The notes below the pieces were generated by a model, which did not search any database, was not told where the DNA came from, and saw nothing but the letters and a program-made list of their open reading frames with translations. DNA of 38,337 nt from Acetofilamentum sp. (GTDB lineage Bacteria; Bacteroidota; Bacteroidia; Bacteroidales; DYOH01), in the NCBI GenBank assembly GCA_020720625.1, contig DYOH01000022.1, positions 1,723-40,059 on the forward strand, read 5' to 3'. Of the stretch, positions 26,456-35,035 are shown one piece after another (position 1 is the first letter of the stretch; each line of letters begins with the position of its first letter). Made by a program: the position numbers and the translations under genes.

Positions 26456-27850
26456 TTATTTATTTTTCACCACCTGCGCCATTAGTTCACCTTCTGCAAC
26501 TAACTGGTCTCCAACAAATGCCTTTGCACGCATATTGGCAATACCTCTGCGCAAAGGGCTAATAAATTCGAGTTCAAGAAGCAAGGTATCTCCTGGAACA
26601 ACTTTTTGTTTAAATTTCACTCTGTCTATTTTCATAAAGTAAGTGCTGTATTTCTCCGGTTCGTCAACAAAATTTAAAACCAAGAGGCCTCCGGTTTGCG
26701 CCATTGCTTCCACAATTAACACCCCAGGCATAATTGGTTCTTCGGGAAAATGACCAATAAAAAATGGTTCATTAATACTTACATTTTTAACTCCCACAAT
26801 TCTGTTCTGCGACATTTCAATAACTTTATCAACCAATAAAAAAGGTGGCCTGTGCGGCAACATTTTTTTGATAGCGTTAATATCCAATACCGGAGGAATA
26901 TTTGGGTCGTACTTAGGTATGTCTTTTCTGCGGCCTTCTTCCTTTAAATATTTACGAATTTCTTTGGCAAATTCAACGTTAGAATAATGTCCTGGTCTAA
27001 CCGCCAATATTTTTCCTTTTAATGGTTTACCAACCAAAGCCAAATCTCCTAATAAATCAAGTAATTTGTGTCTAGCGGGTTCATTGGGAAAAATTAAGTC
27101 CTCGTCGTTAAGAACTCCCCGTCCTTTGGCTTTAACGCGCGGACGATTAAGCATATCAGATAATCTGTCGAGTTCTTCCTGCTGATATTCTTTTTCCATC
27201 AGCACAATGGCATTGTCGAGGCTACCGCCTTTAATGAGGTTGTTCTTATAGAGAAATTCCAAATCTCTAAGAAAGACAAAAGTTTTGCAGCTGGCAATTT
27301 CATGCTGATATTCAGATAATGAGTTAAGTGTGGCATATTGGTTTCCCAAAAGCTCCGAGTTATAATCGATCATTACGTTAAGGCTAAGCGAATGATCGGG
27401 AAAAGTCATTAGTTCAATTCGATTTTCTTCGTCGGAGTATTGAATATTTTGATGAATTTCGAAATAATCCCTGTCCGATTCTTGTTCGATGATTCCGGCA
27501 GAAATAACCGCTTCGCAATATGGATTAGCACTTCCGTTAAGAATGGGCATTTCAGCAGCATTTATTTTAATCAGACAATTGTCAATTTGCATACCATATA
27601 ACGCTGATAAAACATGTTCTATGGTTCCTATTCTGGCACCATTTTCTTCTAGCACCGTACTTCTGCTTGTGTCAACCACATTATCGGCAAGAGCATGTAT
27701 TATGGGCTGTCCATTTAAGTCTACCCGCTGAAATTTATATCCATGTCCTTCCGGAGCCGGACAAAGAGTAACCACAGAGCTTAAACCGGTGTGTAATCCC
27801 ACACCATGTAAAGATACTTCTTTTGCTATAGTTCTTTGTTTATCAGCCAT
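26456..27850 (-). CDS. lpxC/fabZ: bifunctional LpxC deacetylase / FabZ dehydratase
   Basis: 464 aa, a fusion typical of Bacteroidota. The LpxC part (about 1-300) is the zinc deacetylase that commits to lipid A. It has zinc ligand H79 (TIEHVLSALYG) and the second zinc site in NEPARHKLLDLLGDLAL. The FabZ part (about 318-464) dehydrates 3-hydroxyacyl-ACP. It has MLPHRPPFLLVDKV and the hot-dog-fold active site GHFPEEPIMPGVLIVEAMAQ with its histidine and glutamate. Joining the two balances hydroxyacyl-ACP use between lipid A and phospholipids. It is 2 bp after lpxD and 14 bp before lpxA. Confidence 0.97.
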   Translation of the reverse strand: MADKQRTIAKEVSLHGVGLHTGLSSVVTLCPAPEGHGYKFQRVDLNGQPIIHALADNVVDTSRSTVLEENGARIGTIEHVLSALYGMQIDNCLIKINAAEMPILNGSANPYCEAVISAGIIEQESDRDYFEIHQNIQYSDEENRIELMTFPDHSLSLNVMIDYNSELLGNQYATLNSLSEYQHEIASCKTFVFLRDLEFLYKNNLIKGGSLDNAIVLMEKEYQQEELDRLSDMLNRPRVKAKGRGVLNDEDLIFPNEPARHKLLDLLGDLALVGKPLKGKILAVRPGHYSNVEFAKEIRKYLKEEGRRKDIPKYDPNIPPVLDINAIKKMLPHRPPFLLVDKVIEMSQNRIVGVKNVSINEPFFIGHFPEEPIMPGVLIVEAMAQTGGLLVLNFVDEPEKYSTYFMKIDRVKFKQKVVPGDTLLLELEFISPLRRGIANMRAKAFVGDQLVAEGELMAQVVKNK

Positions 27851-27852
27851 TT

Positions 27853-28914
27853 TTATTCTATTTTGTTCAACTTAATTTTTAATTCATCGATTTCTCTCTG
27901 CATTTGCAAGATTTGCTTATAAAGTTCGGGGAGTTTTTTAATCACTACGTTAGATTTTTGAAATTCCCGGATAGGAAATGCCGGGCTTCCTTGCATAATG
28001 CTGTTTTCTGTTTTAATATGATTGGTGATACCCGATTGAGCACCAATTTTGGTTCCATCGGCTATCTCAATGTGGCCTGCAAATCCAACCTGACCGCCGA
28101 TTAAGCAATTCTTGCCAATTTTTGTAGACCCGCTAATTCCGGTTAGGGCAGCAATTACCGAATGGTCGCCTATCTGAACATTATGAGCAACTTGAATAAG
28201 ATTATCCAACTTTACTCCTTTTTTTATAAGCGTAGAGCCTATTGTAGCCCTATCAATGGTGCAATTAGCGCCAATTTCAACATCATCTTCAATAATCACA
28301 TTTCCCAACTGAGGAATTTTATCATAATTTCCCCCGGTTTTGGGAGCAAAGCCAAAGCCATCGCTACCAATAACTGTTCCGGCATGTATAATACAATTAT
28401 CGCCTATTTCGCAATTATGATATATTTTAACTCCGGGATGTAACACAACATTATTGCCAATTTTCACATTGCGCCCAATAAAAACATGGGCCTTAATAAT
28501 GCAGTTTTCACCAATACGGGCATTTTCGCTCACATAAGCAAATGCCTCAATACTACACCGATCGTCTACTTTGGCATCAGGGTGTATAAAGGCCAATGAA
28601 TTAACGGTATATTCGGTTTTTAACTGTAATTGTTCATAAAACTGGAGTAATTTGGCAAAGGCCGCATAAGCATCGGGAACCTTCAAAAGAGTAGCATCCA
28701 CAGGCCTTTCAGGGACAAAGCTACTATTTACAATAACAGCCGAAGCTTTGGTTGAGTAGATAAATCTTTCGTATTTGGGGTTAGCTAAAAAAGAAATGGT
28801 GTTTGGCACTCCTTCTTCTATTTTCGAAAAATTATTAATCCTGATATCACTTTTCCCAACTATCTCTGCTCCCAGTAATGCAGCCAATTCGCCAATGCTA
28901 ATCTCCATTCCCAT
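27853..28914 (-). CDS. lpxD: UDP-3-O-acylglucosamine N-acyltransferase
   Basis: 353 aa; adds the second hydroxyacyl chain to UDP-3-O-acylglucosamine. The N-terminal uridine-binding domain (about 1-100) is followed by long hexapeptide repeats (about 110-300) with the catalytic histidine in [20 protein letters not shown]-terminal helix ([20 protein letters not shown]) forms the trimer stalk. ATGs at 28914 and 28908 are both possible. It is the first gene of the lpx operon; a -7-like TACTTTTG lies about 160 bp upstream, which would leave an unusually long leader. Confidence 0.97.
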   Translation of the reverse strand: MGMEISIGELAALLGAEIVGKSDIRINNFSKIEEGVPNTISFLANPKYERFIYSTKASAVIVNSSFVPERPVDATLLKVPDAYAAFAKLLQFYEQLQLKTEYTVNSLAFIHPDAKVDDRCSIEAFAYVSENARIGENCIIKAHVFIGRNVKIGNNVVLHPGVKIYHNCEIGDNCIIHAGTVIGSDGFGFAPKTGGNYDKIPQLGNVIIEDDVEIGANCTIDRATIGSTLIKKGVKLDNLIQVAHNVQIGDHSVIAALTGISGSTKIGKNCLIGGQVGFAGHIEIADGTKIGAQSGITNHIKTENSIMQGSPAFPIREFQKSNVVIKKLPELYKQILQMQREIDELKIKLNKIE

Positions 28915-29075
28915 TAAATTTTCTAAATCTGTTTTGTATCAATCTATTATTCAAAGTGAAAAAACTAAACGTATACAATCTTTTATACAACTGTAAATGA
29001 ATAGATTTAAGTAATAAAGAGAAAAATATTTTCTAAATGTACAAACAATTTCTTTCTTCACTCATAATCAAAGCA

Positions 29076-29083
29076 CAAAAGTA
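29076..29083 (-). promoter_or_regulatory. possible -7 element of the lpx operon
   Basis: TACTTTTG on the minus strand fits TAnnTTTG, in the spacer between lpxD and the sugar-transferase gene. The upstream TTG (29095-29097) is only 11 nt away, so the -33 half is not supported. Confidence 0.3.
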
Positions 29084-29115
29084 AAAAAAAAAACCAATTT
29101 CGGAAGAGCATTTTA

Positions 29116-30534
29116 TTAACGTCCGTTTGCTTTTATTAAAATATACATGGTATAAATAAGTATTTTCAAATCGGTATACAACGACATATCTTCCAAATAC
29201 ACAATATCGTATTTAAGCCTCTCGATCATTTGCTCAACATTTTCTGCATAACCGTATTTCACTTGGCCCCAAGATGTAATTCCGGGTTTTATTCGCTGTA
29301 ATTTTTTATAGTGCGATGCTTTTTCCACTATCTTATTTATATAAAACTGACGTTCGGGACGAGGTCCAACGAGCGACATATCCCCAACAAGCACATTAAA
29401 AAATTGTGGTAGTTCGTCTAAACGTGTTTTGCGCAAAAATTTGCCAAGTTTAGTAATTCGGGGGTCGTCGGGTGTAGCCAATTGAGGCCCTTTTTCTTCG
29501 GCATTCACAAACATGCTCCTAAACTTATAAATCCTGAATGGCTTACCAAAACGTCCGATTCTTTGATGGCTGTATATGACTGGTCCCCTGCTGTTTAGTT
29601 TGATAAAAATGGCAATAGCGACCAAAACGGGAAATAAAACTATGAGCGAAAGCAATGATACAATGATATCCATTAGCCTTTTTACATATTGTTGCCAAAG
29701 GGGCATTAGATTTTGATTAACCTCTATCAGCGGAATATCGTGCAAATAAGACAATCTGACACGACCAATCAAGTAATCGTAAATATCGGGAATAATGCGC
29801 AACCGCACATTTTTTACGGCTGCCACCGATATTATATGTCCAATTAATTCATACTCTTTTTCTTCGGTTGCAATAATAATTTCTTTTACCCCATATTGAT
29901 CTATAATTTCTTCGAGCTGATTTATATCTCCCAGATGATTAAGTTTTTGACAAAACGCTATTGAAGGCTCTTTTCTAACGGAAACAAAACCAATAAATTT
30001 GTTTCCACGCGATTTGGGCATAGCCGAAAGCTCTTCGTAAATGCCGTTGGCTTTTCCGTTAGAACCAGCCAAAAGAGTTGGAAAAAATATTTTCCCGTTT
30101 CGAATTCGATATATAATAATACTCGTAATAATTAATCTGGGGATGTAAGAAACCAGAAAATGTAGCAGAAAAAGCAATGAAATTACTGGTAATACATCCC
30201 GAATATCCGTTTTTAAGGCACCAGCTATCAGGAGAATAAGCAAAATCAAATATCCAAAAAATAAAGCCCTAAAAGTTTGCGCCAACTCTTGCAGTCGGCT
30301 TTTTTGCCACACATCAGAATATGTACCCTGAATATAGTAAACCCCAAGCCAACACATAAGCAAGACACCAAAAAAAAGCAACATTTGCAGATCTAAAGAA
30401 AAAAGCTGTATAGCAAAGTTCGGGATAGAATACTGCCCATCACCATATAAAAAGAGAAATAGTAAAGCGGCAGCAACTTTGGTGGAAATAATATCCACAA
30501 AGATATAGGCTATTTTATATTTGGTATCTGACAT
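29116..30534 (-). CDS. polyprenyl glycosylphosphotransferase (WcaJ/PglC-like)
   Basis: 472 aa. Four or five N-terminal transmembrane helices (about 10-150) lead to a CoA-binding-like domain (about 155-265). The C-terminal phosphoglycosyl transferase core begins VKRLMDIIVSLLSLIVLFPV, then RGPVIYSHQRIGRFGKPFRI, YKFRSMFVNAEEKGPQ and the signature KTRLDELPQFFNVLVGDMSL with VGPRPE. The catalytic Asp-Glu pair (LDELPQ) is intact. Such enzymes transfer a sugar phosphate from a UDP-sugar to undecaprenyl phosphate to start exopolysaccharide or O-antigen units. It follows the NifS-SelD gene by 22 bp, so they are likely co-transcribed, although there is no obvious functional link. Confidence 0.94.
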   Translation of the reverse strand: MSDTKYKIAYIFVDIISTKVAAALLFLFLYGDGQYSIPNFAIQLFSLDLQMLLFFGVLLMCWLGVYYIQGTYSDVWQKSRLQELAQTFRALFFGYLILLILLIAGALKTDIRDVLPVISLLFLLHFLVSYIPRLIITSIIIYRIRNGKIFFPTLLAGSNGKANGIYEELSAMPKSRGNKFIGFVSVRKEPSIAFCQKLNHLGDINQLEEIIDQYGVKEIIIATEEKEYELIGHIISVAAVKNVRLRIIPDIYDYLIGRVRLSYLHDIPLIEVNQNLMPLWQQYVKRLMDIIVSLLSLIVLFPVLVAIAIFIKLNSRGPVIYSHQRIGRFGKPFRIYKFRSMFVNAEEKGPQLATPDDPRITKLGKFLRKTRLDELPQFFNVLVGDMSLVGPRPERQFYINKIVEKASHYKKLQRIKPGITSWGQVKYGYAENVEQMIERLKYDIVYLEDMSLYTDLKILIYTMYILIKANGR

Positions 30535-30556
30535 GCTTAAAATATACGCATTTTTT

Positions 30557-32764
30557 TTATACTACAGAAATAAACCCTTTTCCCTTACCAATAATTTTTC
30601 CGATTACCATAGGTTGATGTATCAATAAACCATCTAAATCGGTTAAAAACGACTCAGCCTGCTGTGCAGGTAAAGCGATAAGTAATCCACCACTTGTTTG
30701 AGCATCGCAAAGAATAAGGCGCATGGGCTGCGAAATTGTTTTATCCCAGCGAATAAATTCGGCCACATAATCCATATTATTTTTTGTTCCGCCAGGGATA
30801 ACCCCAGCTGTAGCCAATTCTTCTACCCTTGGCAAAACCGGCACCTGCGAACTATATATTTCGGCATCCACCTTACTACCCACAGTCATTTCTTTTAAGT
30901 GCCCCAATAAACCAAAACCAGTAACATCAGTGCATGCAGATACCGTGTATTTTTCGAAAAAAGAAGCAGCTTTATTGTTAAGTTCGCTCATGGTTCTAAT
31001 GGCTAATTTCATGGTATCGGGGTCGAGCAAACCGCGTTTCATGGCAGTAGACAAAATACCTGTGCCAATAGCTTTTGTGATGATAAGAACATCGCCGGGC
31101 AAAGCGGTAGAATTTTTTAATATCTTCTGCGGGTGCACAATGCCCTGCACGGCCATCCCAAATTTAGGCTCCGGGTCTTCGATGGTATGTCCGCCGAGAA
31201 TAAAAATACCGGCTTCCGTTGCTTTATCCGAAGCCCCTTTAAGAATCTGATGCAACACTTCAATGGGCAAACGGTTATCGGGGAAACCAACTATATTTAG
31301 TGCAAAAAGCGGCTTAGCTCCCATGGCATAAATATCGCTGAGAGAATTGGCAGCGGCAATAGCGCCAAAATCGTAAGGATCATCAACCACAGGAGTAAAA
31401 AAATCGACCGTAGAAACAATAGCTTTCGTATCGTCTATCAGATACACAGCAGCATCGTCGGCAGTTGCGCTGCCAACCAACACATTGGGGTCTGTAACAA
31501 TGGGCAGCGATGCCAGTGCTTTTTCGAGATATTGTGGTCTAATTTTGCAGGCACATCCCAATCCGTGTGTATAATGAGTAAGTTTTATTTCGGCCGAAGG
31601 CAAAAGAATCGGCACATTTTCTAAAGTAGGTTTGCTCAGCTTAATTACCGTATTGCTTACGATATCAATAGCATCATCAATGTCCTTATCAGTATTATGC
31701 ATGCCCACAGAGAAACGAATGGTACCCATGGCATAATCCATAGGTACAAACATAGCCTTAAGCACGTGCGAAACATCTACGTTATCGGCATGACAAGCCG
31801 CTCCGGCCGATGCAGCCACTCCCGTCATTTCGTCGAGCAGTGTATTCGCTTCAATACGAGGAAAACTAACATTTAATGTATTTGGCAATCTATTAATCGG
31901 ATGGCCGTTTAGTTTAATATCAGGTATCGCATTTTTTAATCCATCCCAGAGTCTATCGCGCAAAAGCAACATCTTTTGCATATTAGCGCTTAGTTTTTGC
32001 TTAGCCAACTCGGCGGCTTTGCCAAGTCCAACAATTTCGAGTACGTTTTCGGTTCCGGCACGCAAATTCTGCTCATGGTCGGCCCCATGCATAAACTTTT
32101 CGAGCTGTGTTCCAGTTCTAATGTATAAGGCGCCAATTCCTTTCGGGGCATATAATTTATGACCGGCCACAGAATACAAATCCACGCCTAATTTTTGCAT
32201 ATCAGTTTCAATCTTCCCCACAGCCTGTGCCCCATCACAATGAAAAGTAATATTATGCCGATGAGCCAGTTCTGCAATTTCGACAATGGGCTGAATGGTA
32301 CCCACTTCGTTGTTTGCATGCATCACACTGATTAGGATTGTGTCTGGCCTGATAGCATTGCGCAATTCATCGATAATTAATGTACCGTATTCATCCACAG
32401 GAACAAAACTAATTTCAAAACCCTGTTTCTCGAGAAAGCGAAATACTTCTGTAACAGCGGGATGTTCAACGGCAGAGCAAATCAAGTGTTTACCTTGGTG
32501 CATACGAGCATAAGCCACCCCTTTAATTGCGTAATTATTAGATTCAGTACCACCACTTGTAAAAATAATTTCCGAAAGCTTGGCATTAAGTAATCCGGCC
32601 ATCAGTCTTCGTGCATTTTCAACAGCCTGCTTAGTTTCTCTTCCAAAAATATGAGAACTCGAAGGATTCCCGAAATAAGCATCCAGGTATGGTTTCATCG
32701 CCTCTGCCACTTCCGGTGCTATTGGAGTAGTTGCATTATAATCGAGATATATGGGATTATTCAT
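30557..32764 (-). CDS. selD: cysteine desulfurase fused to selenophosphate synthetase
   Basis: 735 aa from ATG at 32764; the frame extends to a TTG that lies inside the promoter. Residues 1-375 are a class V aminotransferase-type cysteine desulfurase: YLDYNATTP at the start, the PLP lysine K203 in AGHKLYAPKG, and the catalytic cysteine C324 in SAGAACHADNVDVSHVL. Residues 393-735 are a full SelD: HYTHGLGCACKI, with C404 and K407 matching E. coli C17 and K20, then GSATADDAAVY, ILGGHTIEDPEP and LCDAQTSGGLL. The desulfurase would free selenium from selenocysteine (or sulfur from cysteine) and pass it to SelD for ATP-dependent selenophosphate synthesis. The likely consumer is MnmH at 12851; no selA, selB or selC is in the window. 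The active-site position is Cys, not selenocysteine. Confidence 0.95.
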   Translation of the reverse strand: MNNPIYLDYNATTPIAPEVAEAMKPYLDAYFGNPSSSHIFGRETKQAVENARRLMAGLLNAKLSEIIFTSGGTESNNYAIKGVAYARMHQGKHLICSAVEHPAVTEVFRFLEKQGFEISFVPVDEYGTLIIDELRNAIRPDTILISVMHANNEVGTIQPIVEIAELAHRHNITFHCDGAQAVGKIETDMQKLGVDLYSVAGHKLYAPKGIGALYIRTGTQLEKFMHGADHEQNLRAGTENVLEIVGLGKAAELAKQKLSANMQKMLLLRDRLWDGLKNAIPDIKLNGHPINRLPNTLNVSFPRIEANTLLDEMTGVAASAGAACHADNVDVSHVLKAMFVPMDYAMGTIRFSVGMHNTDKDIDDAIDIVSNTVIKLSKPTLENVPILLPSAEIKLTHYTHGLGCACKIRPQYLEKALASLPIVTDPNVLVGSATADDAAVYLIDDTKAIVSTVDFFTPVVDDPYDFGAIAAANSLSDIYAMGAKPLFALNIVGFPDNRLPIEVLHQILKGASDKATEAGIFILGGHTIEDPEPKFGMAVQGIVHPQKILKNSTALPGDVLIITKAIGTGILSTAMKRGLLDPDTMKLAIRTMSELNNKAASFFEKYTVSACTDVTGFGLLGHLKEMTVGSKVDAEIYSSQVPVLPRVEELATAGVIPGGTKNNMDYVAEFIRWDKTISQPMRLILCDAQTSGGLLIALPAQQAESFLTDLDGLLIHQPMVIGKIIGKGKGFISVV

Positions 32765-32779
32765 ATAAAAAAAATTTTC

Positions 32780-32787
32780 CAAAAATA
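32780..32787 (-). promoter_or_regulatory. possible -7 element of the desulfurase-SelD gene
   Basis: TATTTTTG on the minus strand is an exact TAnnTTTG match, 15 bp upstream of the ATG at 32764. It covers the alternative TTG start, which supports the ATG. The -33 half is not evident. Confidence 0.5.
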
Positions 32788-32909
32788 CATAATTAGGAAT
32801 ATTATTTGCTTGTTTACACCTTATTCACTATCGAAATATTTTTAAAAACACCAAACCAATTTATACTGAAAGCTTTAAAAAAAGCGTTCTTAGTTAAAAA
32901 AAATTAAAC

Positions 32910-32940
32910 TTGAGTGTTTTTTAAATTTATATTTACTTTG
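32910..32940 (+). promoter_or_regulatory. promoter of the RsbW-like/STAS pair
   Basis: TTG (32910-32912), then 20 nt, then TTACTTTG (32933-32940), one mismatch from TAnnTTTG. The ATG follows only 4 bp after the -7 box, so the mRNA may be leaderless. Confidence 0.5.
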
Positions 32941-32944
32941 CAAC

Positions 32945-33352
32945 ATGAAACAAATATTTAGCGCCCGCATTAACCATTCACTGCAAAACCTTGAAGAAAC
33001 AAGTCTTTTAGCAGAAAAATCGTTTCGCACAAACAATATCGATATCATAGATTTTTATCCGATGATTCACCTGGTAAACGAAATAATCGGAAATACCATA
33101 ATCTCACCGCTAATCAGACAAAAGAACAAATATTTCGAAATCAGAATCTATTTGAATTCAGTGATTACCTGCATCATAGAAGCCGACGAGCTGGAATTGG
33201 CAAGTCATGAATTTACCATCGAAAACGGCAGTATAAGTTCATCCTTCTATGAAAACAAAATAGATAAAATCAACTATAAACACACCGAAAGAGGCAGCAC
33301 ACTAATTTTACAATCAAAACACTTATCCTATTTTAAAACATTTAATAACTGA
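32945..33352 (+). CDS. diverged RsbW-like anti-sigma-factor kinase homologue
   Basis: 135 aa, soluble. It sits 3 bp before a STAS gene, the usual partner of RsbW/SpoIIAB-type serine kinases. An N-box-like pattern (E46 and N50 in LVNEIIGNTI) and the following FEIRIYLNSVITCIIEAD strands fit the GHKL fold. The closing ERGSTLILQSK resembles the end of that domain. However, neither the D-x-G-x-G box nor the G-x-G-L/F box is recognisable, so ATP binding may be lost or much changed. The assignment rests mostly on context and faint similarity; it may be a scaffold or partner-binding protein. Confidence 0.55.
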   Translation: MKQIFSARINHSLQNLEETSLLAEKSFRTNNIDIIDFYPMIHLVNEIIGNTIISPLIRQKNKYFEIRIYLNSVITCIIEADELELASHEFTIENGSISSSFYENKIDKINYKHTERGSTLILQSKHLSYFKTFNN

Positions 33353-33355
33353 TAC

Positions 33356-33694
33356 ATGTTTTCCATTCAGCAAGAATATATCAACGACATAAAAGTATTG
33401 CACCTCGACGGCAGAATTGATACCAAAGCTACTGCACATTTGCAAACAGAAGTAGATGTCATCATTGCCGAAGATACCAATAAACTAATTGTAGATTGCA
33501 GACAACTGAGCTATGTAAGCAGCACCGGAATCCGGATGTTTTTAATACTTTATCGATTTTTTGCATCGAAAAATAAAAAAATGGTACTTTGCGGATTAAA
33601 CAAAGTAATCGACAATGTATTTGACATTGCAGGCCTAAAAGAAATATTTAATATAGATTCAGACTGCAAAAATGCGATAAAAAACATGCTATAA
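33356..33694 (+). CDS. STAS-domain anti-sigma factor antagonist
   Basis: 112 aa, a single STAS domain of the SpoIIAA/RsbV type. The core strand IKVLHLDGRIDTKATAHLQ, then LIVDCRQLSYVSSTGIRMFL carries the phosphorylation loop. By alignment with D-S-S/T-G, S56 (in SSTG) is the likely phosphoserine. The aspartate normally before it is a serine here. When unphosphorylated, such proteins sequester an anti-sigma factor kinase; phosphorylation by that kinase releases it. The neighbouring RsbW-like protein is the obvious partner, but its ATP site looks degenerate, so another kinase may act. No sigma factor or phosphatase gene is adjacent. Confidence 0.92.
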   Translation: MFSIQQEYINDIKVLHLDGRIDTKATAHLQTEVDVIIAEDTNKLIVDCRQLSYVSSTGIRMFLILYRFFASKNKKMVLCGLNKVIDNVFDIAGLKEIFNIDSDCKNAIKNML

Positions 33695-33748
33695 TCTGCC
33701 TTTGCCTCATACATAATCATCAATAAATTATATTCTTAAAAGAAACTG

Positions 33749-33779
33749 TTGAACAAGCCATAAATTTTAGTTACTTTTG
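33749..33779 (+). promoter_or_regulatory. promoter of the era-der transcript
   Basis: TTG (33749-33751), a 20-nt spacer and TACTTTTG (33772-33779), an exact -7 match. Transcription would start near 33784, downstream of the alternative start at 33777. This fixes the era start at 33807. Confidence 0.7.
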
Positions 33780-33806
33780 TGGCCTGTTTTTTATATATCA
33801 AAACAA

Positions 33807-34691
33807 ATGGAAGGACACAAAGCGGGGTTTGTAAATATTGTAGGGAATCCAAACGTAGGAAAATCAACCTTGATGAATGCATTGGTTGGAGAAAAAATTT
33901 CGATTATCACCTCAAAAGCCCAAACTACCCGACACCGAATTATGGGCATTGTAAATGCCGACGATTTTCAGATAATTTATTCTGATACCCCCGGAGTACT
34001 TAAACCCAATTACAAACTGCAAGAGTCTATGCTAAAATTGGCTACCTCAGCACTAGAAGACGCAGATGTAGTAATTTATGTAACCGACCCTTACGAAACA
34101 TTCGATAAAAACGAGGATTTTCTGGCCTTGGTAAATAAAGCCGAAGTTCCCGTTTTATTGGTGATTAATAAAATTGACTTATCCGATCAGGTAAAAATTA
34201 CGGAATTAGCCGAAAAATGGCAACAATTAATACCACGTGCCGATATTATTGCAATATCAGCACTGCATAGTTTTAATATAGATATGCTTTTAAAACGAAT
34301 ACTAGAATTATTGCCAGTTTCACCACCATTTTTCCCAAAAGACCAACTTACCGACAAAACTTCTCGTTTTTTTATGTCGGAGATTATTCGCGAAAAAATA
34401 CTTACACATTATCAAAAAGAAATTCCGTATTCAACCGAGGTAGAAATAGAAGAATTTGTGGAAGAACCCAAGATAATTCGTATTAGTGCCATTATTTATA
34501 CCGAAAGAGAATCACAAAAAGGGATTATAATAGGCAAAAAAGGCGAAATGCTCAAGAAGATAGGAACCTTAGCCCGAAAAGACGCCGAAGCATTTTTCGA
34601 CAAACAAATATTTTTACAATTATTCGTTAAAGTTCGCAAAGATTGGAGAAATAAAAGCTCATTCCTGCGACAATTTGGATATTTAAACTAA
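33807..34691 (+). CDS. era: GTPase Era
   Basis: 294 aa from ATG at 33807. A longer frame starting at 33777 overlaps the promoter and adds ten residues unlike Era. Era binds 16S rRNA near its 3' end and checks 30S assembly. The GTPase domain has G1 GNPNVGKST, switch SKAQTTRHRI, G3 DTPG and G4 NKID. The C-terminal KH domain has EIIREKILTHYQKEIPYS and GIIIGKKGEMLKKIG. It is followed in the same direction by a small gene 5 bp later and by der. Confidence 0.97.
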   Translation: MEGHKAGFVNIVGNPNVGKSTLMNALVGEKISIITSKAQTTRHRIMGIVNADDFQIIYSDTPGVLKPNYKLQESMLKLATSALEDADVVIYVTDPYETFDKNEDFLALVNKAEVPVLLVINKIDLSDQVKITELAEKWQQLIPRADIIAISALHSFNIDMLLKRILELLPVSPPFFPKDQLTDKTSRFFMSEIIREKILTHYQKEIPYSTEVEIEEFVEEPKIIRISAIIYTERESQKGIIIGKKGEMLKKIGTLARKDAEAFFDKQIFLQLFVKVRKDWRNKSSFLRQFGYLN

Positions 34692-34696
34692 AAGTT

Positions 34697-35032
34697 ATGG
34701 GAAATATTCCGGTAAATAGGCTCGAAACCGAGGCCTATTCACTCACAGTGAATTTGTTTAGCTTCTATAAAACCTTAAAAGAAAACAACATTCATTTTGA
34801 CAATAGTAGTAATGTGCTAAAATCTTGCTCAGAGATAAGCACATTCGTATTAAGTATGGAAGAAGAGCCATGCAAAAACAGAGAAAAAATTGGCGGCATA
34901 GTAGAACTCGCAGCATGGTGTATGCAACAAATAGAAAACCATGAAGTAAGCGAAAAATATGCCCAGCAGAAAGCCAATTTAGTTGTGCAGTTGCACACCA
35001 TTCAAAAAGAACTTAGAATACTTCAAAACTAA
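34697..35032 (+). CDS. small helical protein between era and der
   Basis: 111 aa, soluble. Helices are predicted at about 8-30, 38-55, 62-80 and 84-110, so a four-helix bundle is plausible. Segments such as LKSCSEISTFVLSMEEEP and GGIVELAAWCMQQIE faintly recall the IVP/S23 four-helix family that is encoded in 23S rRNA intervening sequences, but I am not sure of this. The gaps are 5 bp to era and 3 bp to der, so all three are probably co-translated, which hints at ribosome assembly. Function unknown. Confidence 0.75.
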   Translation: MGNIPVNRLETEAYSLTVNLFSFYKTLKENNIHFDNSSNVLKSCSEISTFVLSMEEEPCKNREKIGGIVELAAWCMQQIENHEVSEKYAQQKANLVVQLHTIQKELRILQN

Positions 35033-35035
35033 ATC

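Noticed and set aside
30557-32764. SelD as a selenoprotein
   Set aside because: The reactive position is an ordinary cysteine codon and there is no in-frame TGA.
33777-33806. Ten-residue N-terminal extension of Era
   Set aside because: The codons overlap the -7 promoter box and lie upstream of the predicted transcription start.
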